A stretch of 13,662 bases of DNA from an uncultured Planctomycetota bacterium (lineage in GTDB: Bacteria; Planctomycetota; Phycisphaerae; Sedimentisphaerales; Anaerobacaceae), in the NCBI GenBank assembly GCA_903927855.1, contig CAIYOL010000108.1, positions 1 to 13,662 of the forward strand. Reading direction: 5' to 3'. Under the pieces are notes generated by a model that saw only the letters and a program-made list of their open reading frames with translations, did no database searches and was not told where the DNA came from. Shown here one piece after another: positions 8,716 to 13,662 of the stretch. Position numbers and translations under genes: made by a program. The stretch's first letter is position 1, and the number at the start of each line of letters is the position of its first letter.

Positions 8716-9057
8716 TCAGCCTATCGCCTCACCACCTCTTTCTCCCGTCCGAATGCGGATACATTCAGGCAGGTCAAGTACAAAAATCTTGCCGTCGCCA
8801 ATTTGTCCGGTCTTTGCGCCATCGACGATTGCACTAATCGTCGGCTCGACAAACGCCTCATTTACTGCTATCTCTAATTTTACTTTCTTCAGCAGACTAC
8901 CCTTTTCTTTGTGGCCTCGATAAACCTCGGCTATGCCCTTCTGCCGCCCTCGACCAACAACATCCGATACGGTTACAAGGTGAACCTCTTTTTCCTCTAA
9001 TCTTTTTAGCACCTCATCCAAACGGTCCGGCTGAATAATTGCTATTACATATTTCAT
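8716..9057 (-). CDS. glnK: P-II nitrogen regulatory protein, copy 1 (GlnK-like)
   Basis: P-II trimers sense ATP/ADP and 2-oxoglutarate and plug the AmtB channel with their T-loop. The protein has the standard core at 113 residues. Ligand-binding residues are present: the GRGRQKG turn (35-41) with Gln39, Lys58, the B-loop [12 protein letters not shown] (82-93), and Arg101/Arg103 in the C-loop. In the T-loop, Tyr46 is kept (EVYRG) but position 51, normally the uridylylated tyrosine, is Glu within HKEKG. The ATG at 9057 follows AGAAAGGG, 19 nt after the amtB stop. Direct linkage to amtB supports a GlnK role. It differs from the other copy in the window at nine of 113 residues. The lack of Tyr51 suggests signalling by effector binding alone. 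Confidence 0.93.
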   Translation of the reverse strand: MKYVIAIIQPDRLDEVLKRLEEKEVHLVTVSDVVGRGRQKGIAEVYRGHKEKGSLLKKVKLEIAVNEAFVEPTISAIVDGAKTGQIGDGKIFVLDLPECIRIRTGERGGEAIG

Positions 9058-9076
9058 TTGTTTTTCCCTTTCTCAT

Positions 9077-10417
9077 TTAATCAATCAATGTATATGCGGC
9101 TTCACGGTGTTGTGTCAGGTCCAGACCTACTCGCTCTTCGTGCTCACTTACACGCAGTTTCATTACCGCATCCACCAGCTTAAGCAGCACGATTCCGACT
9201 ATGAATGAATATGCTACCGTGATAATAACCACCTTAGCCTGAATCCACAACTGCAAGGGGTTACCGTGTAACAAGCCATCTGCACCGTCGGGGTTAATCG
9301 TCTTTGTGGCCCATATACCTGTTGCAAGAACACCCCAGATGCCTCCGATTCCGTGTACGCCAAAAGCGTCTAACGAATCATCGTAACCGAGTGATGCTTT
9401 AAGGCATGTAACGGCCAGCCACGGAATCAAACCGGCTCCTATACCGATGCATATTGCCGCCGTAGGTGTTACGAATCCAGACGCAGGGGTAATAGCTGCC
9501 AGACCGGCTACTGCGCCGGTAATCATACCTAACGTAGTGGGCTTTTTGTACTTAAGCCAGTCAAGTAAAGCCCACGTCACACCGGCAACGGCGCCTGATA
9601 TGTGTGTTACCGCGAACGCGTTGCCTGCCAGGCCCGATGCCTTCAAAGCGCTGCCTGCATTGAAGCCGAACCATCCGAACCACAATAAACCAGCGCCCAG
9701 CACTGCAAACGGCAGATTGTGCGGGGGAGAAATGCTGCACGGATAGCCCTGTCGCTTCTTTAATATCAGTGCTGCCGCCAAAGCCGTCATCCCGGCGTTT
9801 ATATGAACGACAGCTCCACCGGCAAAATCCAATGCACCCATGTTCCTCAAAAAACCGCCTGCGCCCCATATCCAGTGTGCTATAGGGTCGTAAACAATGG
9901 TCGCCCACAACAGCATAAAAATGCAAAACGCAGAGAATTTCATTCGTTCCGCAAATGCCCCTATGATTAACGCCGGCGTTATTATCGCGAACATCATCTG
10001 GAACATCATAAACACTTCGTGCGGTACCGTCGCGACATAGTCGGCGTTTGGTGTCATACCAACGTTTTTCAAAAACGTCCATTCCAGTCCGCCGATTATG
10101 GAACTTTTGTCTGGCCCAAATGATAAACTGTATCCGCATACAATCCATTGAATACTAATCAGGCACAGGGCCATAAAACATTGCATAAGTACCGAAAGCA
10201 TATTTTTGCGTCGAACCAGGCCGCCGTAGAAAAATGCCAGCCCGGGTGTCATGAGCATAACAAGTGCCGCGGATATCAATACCCATGCCGTATCGCCTGA
10301 GTCGATTGTAGGTTTTTGACTTGCCAAAGAGCTTACTTCAACTAACGGTTTTGTTTCGCAAAACGCTGTTCCTGCAATCAATAAAAGAACCGTTGTTACT
10401 GCCAGCACTTTTTTCAT
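9077..10417 (-). CDS. amtB: Ammonium transporter AmtB, copy 1
   Basis: An inner-membrane trimeric channel for ammonium. The chosen ATG at 10417 gives 446 residues beginning MKKVLAVTTVLLLIAG, a cleavable-type signal sequence ending near residue 20. AAGGAG lies nine bases before this ATG. An in-frame ATG at 10447 would put charged residues ahead of the signal and lacks an obvious ribosome site. Eleven membrane segments are expected. Channel residues are all present: Phe143 (E. coli F107), Trp184 (W148), Asp197 (D160), the twin histidines His205 and His355 (H168/H318), Phe252 (F215) and Ser256 (S219). The C-terminal tail ([11 protein letters not shown]) is the P-II docking tail of the family. 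The gene is followed 19 nt later by glnK and preceded by its own sigma-54 promoter. Confidence 0.95.
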   Translation of the reverse strand: MKKVLAVTTVLLLIAGTAFCETKPLVEVSSLASQKPTIDSGDTAWVLISAALVMLMTPGLAFFYGGLVRRKNMLSVLMQCFMALCLISIQWIVCGYSLSFGPDKSSIIGGLEWTFLKNVGMTPNADYVATVPHEVFMMFQMMFAIITPALIIGAFAERMKFSAFCIFMLLWATIVYDPIAHWIWGAGGFLRNMGALDFAGGAVVHINAGMTALAAALILKKRQGYPCSISPPHNLPFAVLGAGLLWFGWFGFNAGSALKASGLAGNAFAVTHISGAVAGVTWALLDWLKYKKPTTLGMITGAVAGLAAITPASGFVTPTAAICIGIGAGLIPWLAVTCLKASLGYDDSLDAFGVHGIGGIWGVLATGIWATKTINPDGADGLLHGNPLQLWIQAKVVIITVAYSFIVGIVLLKLVDAVMKLRVSEHEERVGLDLTQHREAAYTLID

Positions 10418-10590
10418 TTCTCTGAACTCCTTCGTATCGGTCCGCATCAGAAGTCAGCTTCTTTTAACGGCAAGCCAACAAAACCGACAGCCAACGAGTC
10501 CCGCAGAAAACTTAATCCCTGCAGTTTCACACGCATTCCGAGCTTCTATGAACCCAAATCTCTTGTGGGTTGACGTAAAATGGCTGCATT
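10418..10590 (-). promoter_or_regulatory. Long untranslated leader of amtB copy 1
   Basis: The predicted sigma-54 start near 10590 leaves about 170 untranslated nt before the amtB ATG. Near its 5' end AACCCA/TGGGTT (10551-10556 and 10566-10571) forms a 6-bp hairpin. Near its 3' end AGAAG-TCAG-CTTCT (10449-10462) forms a small one. No known riboswitch class was recognised, and no convincing ORF is present. Confidence 0.4.
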
Positions 10591-10600
10591 CAGATATTAC

Positions 10601-10615
10601 GCAAACCTTGTGCCA
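10601..10615 (-). promoter_or_regulatory. Sigma-54 promoter of amtB copy 1
   Basis: The minus strand reads TGGCACAAGGTTTGC, a full match to the -24/-12 consensus TGGCAC-N5-TTGC with the required 10 bp between GG and GC. Start of transcription is predicted near 10589. The element faces amtB copy 1 across a gene-free region. It implies control by an AAA+ activator, most likely NtrC-type, under nitrogen limitation. Confidence 0.85.
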
Positions 10616-10631
10616 AGAGGTTTATCAAAAG

Positions 10632-10748
10632 CATTTTTTGTGTAACGTCTTGCATAAGCCTAAGTTACGCCCATTAAAAGCCCAGAGTCATCAGAGAATA
10701 AAGCTACATTTTTGTATGTACTCCAAAACAAACTTGCATTTTTGTCAC
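10632..10748. promoter_or_regulatory. Candidate activator-binding region upstream of amtB copy 1
   Basis: Three direct repeats CATTTTT(T)GT occur at 10632, 10707 and 10737. The second overlaps the inverted repeat TACAT-N6-ATGTA (10705-10720), centred about 123 bp upstream of the predicted start, a typical enhancer distance. GTAAC and GTTAC (10642-10646, 10664-10668) form a further spaced inverted repeat. No classical NtrC consensus was found, so the binding protein is unassigned. Confidence 0.35.
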
Positions 10749-10765
10749 TTTTCATGTTAAAATGG

Positions 10766-10793
10766 GGGCTCTGGCAGCCATGGCACAGAGCCC
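10766..10793 (-). terminator. Hairpin downstream of glnK copy 2
   Basis: GGGCTCTG (10766-10773) and CAGAGCCC (10786-10793) form a GC-rich 8-bp stem with a 12-nt loop. On the minus strand it is followed by CCCATTTTAAC, a short T-run. It lies 55 nt past the P-II stop, between that gene and the next sigma-54 promoter, fitting the end of the porin-amtB-glnK operon. Confidence 0.5.
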
Positions 10794-10804
10794 ACCCTGA
10801 CCAA

Positions 10805-10823
10805 GGCATCCTCGTGCGATGCC
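10805..10823 (-). repeat. Small hairpin next to the terminator candidate
   Basis: GGCATC (10805-10810) and GATGCC (10818-10823) form a 6-bp stem with a 7-nt loop, 25 nt after the P-II stop. Together with the following hairpin it makes a two-hairpin array in the 3' untranslated region. Confidence 0.4.
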
Positions 10824-10848
10824 CCGTCATTCTATTGAAAGCTCACTT

Positions 10849-11190
10849 CTACCCGATAGCTTCGCCGCCTCTTTCGCCCGTTCTAATGCGGATGCATTCA
10901 GGCAGGTCCAGCACAAATATCTTTCCGTCGCCGATTTGTCCGGTCTTCGCGCCTTCAATGATTGCTTCGATTGCCGGCTCGACAAACGCTTCATTCACTG
11001 CTATCTCTAATTTTACCTTCCTCAGCAAACTACCCTTTTCTTTGTGGCCTCGGTAAACCTCGGCTATGCCCTTCTGCCGGCCTCGACCTACAACTTCTGA
11101 TACTGTTACAAGGTGAATCTCTTTTTCCTCTAATCTTTTTAGCACATCATCCAAACGATCCGGCTGAATAACAGCTATTACATATTTCAT
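10849..11190 (-). CDS. glnK: P-II nitrogen regulatory protein, copy 2 (GlnK-like)
   Basis: A second P-II protein of 113 residues. The ATG at 11190 is preferred over an upstream in-frame ATG at 11217, which overlaps the amtB stop and would add nine basic, non-homologous residues. GAGAAAGGA precedes 11190 at good spacing, and the two P-II copies then align end to end. Nucleotide-binding and 2-oxoglutarate residues are intact (GRGRQKG 35-41, Lys58, KTGQIGDGK 82-90, Arg101/103). As in the other copy, position 51 is Glu instead of Tyr. Differences between copies are mostly conservative (such as I7V, E15D, D32E, K57R), with the larger changes T73A and S75E outside the T-loop. It is co-transcribed with the upstream amtB, so its most likely job is gating that channel; cross-talk or heterotrimers with copy 1 are possible. 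Confidence 0.93.
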   Translation of the reverse strand: MKYVIAVIQPDRLDDVLKRLEEKEIHLVTVSEVVGRGRQKGIAEVYRGHKEKGSLLRKVKLEIAVNEAFVEPAIEAIIEGAKTGQIGDGKIFVLDLPECIRIRTGERGGEAIG

Positions 11191-11209
11191 TTGTTTTTTC
11201 CTTTCTCGC

Positions 11210-12565
11210 TTAGTCAATCAGGGTATAAGCAGCTTCACGATGTTGCGTCAGGTCTAGACCCACTCGCTCTTCGTGCTCACTTACACGCAGTTTCATTACT
11301 ATATCCACGGCTTTGAGCAGCACTATACCTGCGACGAAAGAGAAGACAACTGTAATAATCACGGCTTTGACTTGTATCAGGAACTGGGTGGGGTTGCCAT
11401 AAAGAAGGCCGTCGGCCCCGGCTGGGTTGACTGCCTTTGTAGCGAAGATACCTGTGGCAATCGCTCCCCACATACCGCCTACGCCGTGGACGCCGAAGGC
11501 ATCGAGCGAATCATCATAGCCAAGCAAATTTTTGAAATAAGTCACGGCAAACCAGGGGATGACTCCGGCACCGATTCCTATCCATATAGCCCCCATCGGG
11601 TTAACATATCCTGATGCGGGGGTTATGGCTACCAAGCCGGCCACTGCGCCGGTAATCAAGCCCAGAGTCGTGGGCTTTTTGTGTTTAAGCCAGTCAAGAA
11701 TTGCCCAGGATAAACCGGCTGCTGCGGCGGCGATGTGCGTCACAGTAAATGCGCTGCAGGCCAGAGAACTCGCACCCAAGGCGCTGCCGGCATTGAAGCC
11801 GAACCAGCCAAACCAGAGTAACGCCGCACCTAACACCGCAAACGGCAGGTTATGAGGCGGAGACATCCCGTTGGGGTATCCCTGTCTGCGTCCAAGCATC
11901 AATGCACACGCCAGGGCCGTCATACCAGCGTTGATGTGCACCACCGTTCCGCCGGCAAAATCGAGGGCGCCCCAGTTTCTTATGAATCCTCCCACTCCCC
12001 ATACCCAGTGCGCCACCGGGTCGTAAACGACGGTCGCCCACAGAAGCATAAATATGCACAACGCTGAGAACCTCATCCGTTCTGCAAAGGCGCCAATAAT
12101 CAACGCCGGCGTTATCACGGCGAACATCATTTGAAACATCATAAACATCTGGTGCGGGACCGTTGGGGCATAGGCGGGATTTGGCTCAAGCCCCACATTC
12201 TTCAGGAAAGACCAGTCAAGCCCGCCTATAAGTGAGCGGTGGTCAGGACCAAAAGACAAGCTGTAGCCGAACAGCACCCACTGCAAACTAATAAGGCACA
12301 AAATCATCAGGCATTGCATCAACACTGACAGCATATTTTTTCGCCGAACCAGCCCGCCGTAGAAAAATGCCAGTCCTGGTGTCATAAGCATTACTAACGC
12401 GGTCGATATCAGCAGCCAACTGGTATCCCCGGTGTCTATGACCGCTTTGGCCGGCGCAGCTGCGGGCTCATCTGCCGATGCCACCCCACATATCACTGCG
12501 ACTACCAAAATAGCAGTTAAGAACCATCCACTTGATTTCGCTAATTGTCTCGTTAAGTTTCGCAT
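11210..12565 (-). CDS. amtB: Ammonium transporter AmtB, copy 2
   Basis: An inner-membrane ammonium channel of 451 residues. The N-terminus (about 1-31) is a signal sequence with likely cleavage after ASA. Pore residues match E. coli AmtB: Phe148, Trp189, Asp202, His210 and His360 (twin histidines), Phe257 and Ser261. The C-terminal tail is identical to that of copy 1 over its last 28 residues, so both channels probably dock the same P-II surface. The ATG at 12565 has CGGAG ten bases upstream and lies 28 nt after the porin stop. glnK follows after 19 nt. This pair therefore forms a three-gene operon with the barrel gene, driven by the sigma-54 promoter at 13444-13458. Confidence 0.95.
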   Translation of the reverse strand: MRNLTRQLAKSSGWFLTAILVVAVICGVASADEPAAAPAKAVIDTGDTSWLLISTALVMLMTPGLAFFYGGLVRRKNMLSVLMQCLMILCLISLQWVLFGYSLSFGPDHRSLIGGLDWSFLKNVGLEPNPAYAPTVPHQMFMMFQMMFAVITPALIIGAFAERMRFSALCIFMLLWATVVYDPVAHWVWGVGGFIRNWGALDFAGGTVVHINAGMTALACALMLGRRQGYPNGMSPPHNLPFAVLGAALLWFGWFGFNAGSALGASSLACSAFTVTHIAAAAAGLSWAILDWLKHKKPTTLGLITGAVAGLVAITPASGYVNPMGAIWIGIGAGVIPWFAVTYFKNLLGYDDSLDAFGVHGVGGMWGAIATGIFATKAVNPAGADGLLYGNPTQFLIQVKAVIITVVFSFVAGIVLLKAVDIVMKLRVSEHEERVGLDLTQHREAAYTLID

Positions 12566-12593
12566 AATTTATTTCTCCGTTTAAAATTTTACA

Positions 12594-13385
12594 TCAAAAG
12601 CTGGTTGATATTCCGACGCCTGTCCAGATGTTGTCGCTTCTTTCAGTAGCATCCCGGATCGAATTGCTGAGCATAGTTGAATAGTTAATACTCGGCCTAA
12701 TCATCCAAGTGTCCATACAGAAGGGTAGTCCCGCTGTGAGTGTAAAGTCATTCAACTGGCCGCTGTCTACGCCAAAGTAGCCCTTATTATAAGCGGCATT
12801 ACCACAGCCGTAACTTGCGCCTAACTGTAAGCCGCAGTAGCACTTCTCATTGAACGTATAAATCTTCTCAATCGTGTGTCCGATACCAAACTGGAAATAG
12901 CTGCCGTCGATTTCATCAACGTCGCGGTACCATTTGAAATATGGAGACAATGGAACTTTGGGCAGACTCAGGCCTCCGTATATTTCGGTTGTCGGCTCAA
13001 AGACAGTATTAGGGAACCGATAGTAAATCGTGCCTACAGAAAAGCCCAGCCAGTCAATACCCGGCATAGTTCCTGAATAGTCGAGCGTGTAATCAAACTC
13101 ACTAAATTCCCCTGCATTATCCGGGGCAGTTAAAGACTTGTTAGTCATATCCATATTGCCCCAGATTGAGCCGGTGAAGCCGTGGGCGCTTACCGAAACA
13201 GCCGGCTGGAAAACGCTCTTGTCATCGACATTCTGCCCTCGCCAGATGTACTTGGTGTAATAATCCGCCGAAATCCCAAACTTCACAACTTGCTCTTTGG
13301 CTTGTTCTTCTGCCCTGGCTGTCTCTAATGCCAGAGCGAACACCATTAGCCCCAAAACTAGGATACCGTATATTTCCAATCTCAC
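12594..13385 (-). CDS. Outer-membrane beta-barrel protein, putative porin (TorF/Gcw_chp-like)
   Basis: Predicted mature outer-membrane barrel. From the GTG at 13385 it has 263 residues: a signal peptide (hydrophobic 5-20, cleavage near ARA/EE at 25/26), then a run of short amphipathic strands rich in Tyr, Trp and Gly, ending in Phe, the usual BAM recognition residue. The early motif YYTKYIWRGQ resembles the TorF/Gcw_chp family of putative porins (moderate confidence). A longer frame with an ATG at 13541 exists, but it would run through the sigma-54 promoter and bury the signal peptide. AAGGAGAA five bases before the GTG decides the start. Several Cys residues (such as the CYC and CGC stretches) are unusual for a barrel. 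It is first in an operon with amtB and glnK, suggesting entry of ammonium or another nitrogen solute; the substrate is not known. Confidence 0.75.
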   Translation of the reverse strand: MRLEIYGILVLGLMVFALALETARAEEQAKEQVVKFGISADYYTKYIWRGQNVDDKSVFQPAVSVSAHGFTGSIWGNMDMTNKSLTAPDNAGEFSEFDYTLDYSGTMPGIDWLGFSVGTIYYRFPNTVFEPTTEIYGGLSLPKVPLSPYFKWYRDVDEIDGSYFQFGIGHTIEKIYTFNEKCYCGLQLGASYGCGNAAYNKGYFGVDSGQLNDFTLTAGLPFCMDTWMIRPSINYSTMLSNSIRDATERSDNIWTGVGISTSF

Positions 13386-13393
13386 TATAATTC
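13386..13393 (-). promoter_or_regulatory. Ribosome site fixing the porin GTG start
   Basis: The minus strand carries AAGGAGAA just upstream of TTATA and the GTG at 13385. It is the only strong Shine-Dalgarno sequence in this leader and supports GTG over the upstream ATG at 13541. The exact core extends a few bases above the interval given. Confidence 0.6.
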
Positions 13394-13443
13394 TCCTTTT
13401 AGATTTCTGTATATAGCTGTCAGGACTATTAGCTATCTTGTAT

Positions 13444-13458
13444 GCAAGGGGTGTGCCA
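13444..13458 (-). promoter_or_regulatory. Sigma-54 promoter of the porin-amtB-glnK operon
   Basis: The minus strand reads TGGCACACCCCTTGC followed by A, a complete match to TGGCAC-N5-TTGCA with 10 bp between GG and GC. The predicted start is near 13432, giving a leader of about 47 nt to the porin GTG. It shares the TGGCAC/TTGC boxes with the promoter of the second amtB module. Confidence 0.87.
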
Positions 13459-13662
13459 AGGCGGCTGAGAAGTCGTAAGTGCTTATTGCATATGGGGATA
13501 TGTTTTATATTTGGGTGGGAAATTTGGCAAAAATGGGACATAAATGTAACTTATTTACAAGGAAGAGTACTTTTGTGTTTTTATTTTCAGGATAGGCTAA
13601 TTCGGCTGGCTGTTGCTTAGAATAAAAGTTATGCGAGATAAAGGTTTTATATCTCTTTATAT
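13459..13662. promoter_or_regulatory. Upstream region of the porin operon, with inverted repeat
   Basis: This AT-rich stretch holds no convincing gene. TGTAA-N5-TTACA (13545-13559) is a perfect inverted repeat centred about 120 bp upstream of the predicted start, a distance usual for sigma-54 enhancer sites. Nothing recognisable was seen in 13560-13662. Confidence 0.35.

Larger units (their letters stand above)
8716..12565. repeat. Tandem duplication of an amtB-glnK module
   Basis: Two amtB-glnK pairs lie head to tail (12565-10849 and 10417-8716). Both have a 19-nt amtB/glnK gap and the same ribosome-site region. By eye the two P-II genes differ at about 43 of 342 bases (about 87% identical) and the AmtB proteins agree at roughly four fifths of positions. 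The last 28 AmtB residues are identical. The N-terminal signal regions and the upstream non-coding regions are unrelated. An old duplication under strong selection, or partial gene conversion, is inferred. Confidence 0.85.

Noticed and set aside
9561-10148. Minus-strand ORF of 195 codons
   Set aside because: It is an alternative frame inside amtB copy 1, rich in Arg and Cys with no recognisable domain, while the amtB frame has all channel residues.
10548-10760. Plus-strand ORF of 70 codons in the gap between modules
   Set aside because: It runs opposite to all genes, spans the sigma-54 promoter, and has His/Cys/Lys-rich composition with no known motif or clear ribosome site.
11191-11217. Nine-residue N-terminal extension of glnK copy 2
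   Set aside because: It overlaps the amtB stop and the Shine-Dalgarno sequence, and copy 1 aligns only from MKYVIA.
13386-13541. N-terminal extension of the barrel protein from an ATG at 13541
   Set aside because: It would cover the consensus sigma-54 promoter and place 52 residues before a clear signal peptide; the GTG at 13385 has a strong ribosome site.
13438-13620. Plus-strand ORF of 60 codons upstream of the porin gene
   Set aside because: It overlaps the sigma-54 promoter and the candidate enhancer site and resembles no protein family.

Overview
The window is a nitrogen-assimilation locus. Every gene in it is on the minus strand, so transcription runs from high to low coordinates. In transcription order it holds: an outer-membrane beta-barrel (putative porin), an AmtB ammonium channel, a P-II signal protein, a second AmtB, a second P-II, type I glutamine synthetase (GlnA), the large and small glutamate synthase subunits (GltB, GltD), and the N-terminal two thirds of a glutamine-dependent NAD+ synthetase (NadE) cut by the left window edge. 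No RNA gene, mobile element or CRISPR array was seen.

The organism is a diderm (Gram-negative-type) bacterium: it has an outer-membrane barrel with a signal peptide and a C-terminal Phe, uses Shine-Dalgarno sites and has sigma-54 promoters. GC content is moderate. The duplicated amtB/P-II module, the style of the P-II T-loop and the large gltB suggest a planctomycete (Phycisphaerae-like) or another environmental anaerobe. This is inference from gene style only; no marker gene in the window proves it.

Layout. (1) 13386-13662 is an upstream region with a consensus -24/-12 sigma-54 promoter (13444-13458) and an inverted repeat about 120 bp upstream of the predicted start. (2) 13385-10849 is the operon porin - amtB - glnK, with gaps of 28 and 19 nt. 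(3) 10848-10418 is a non-coding gap holding two hairpins after glnK, a second consensus sigma-54 promoter (10601-10615), candidate upstream activator repeats and a leader of about 170 nt. (4) 10417-8716 is the second amtB - glnK pair, a paralogous copy of the first. (5) 8715-8573 holds a hairpin terminator candidate and a possible sigma-70-type glnA promoter overlapped by a perfect 9-bp inverted repeat. (6) 8572-7160 is glnA. (7) 7159-7049 contains a strong 42-nt hairpin. (8) 7048-1 is gltB - gltD - nadE, with a 13-nt gltB/gltD overlap and a 12-nt gltD/nadE gap.

Together: ammonium or a nitrogen compound may cross the outer membrane through the barrel and the inner membrane through AmtB, whose activity is gated by P-II. 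GlnA fixes ammonium into glutamine, GltBD turns glutamine plus 2-oxoglutarate into two glutamates, and NadE spends glutamine to make NAD+. The two sigma-54 promoters imply nitrogen-limitation control of the uptake modules by an enhancer-binding protein such as NtrC, which is not encoded in the window. Both P-II copies lack Tyr51, the usual uridylylation site, although GlnA keeps the tyrosine used for adenylylation.
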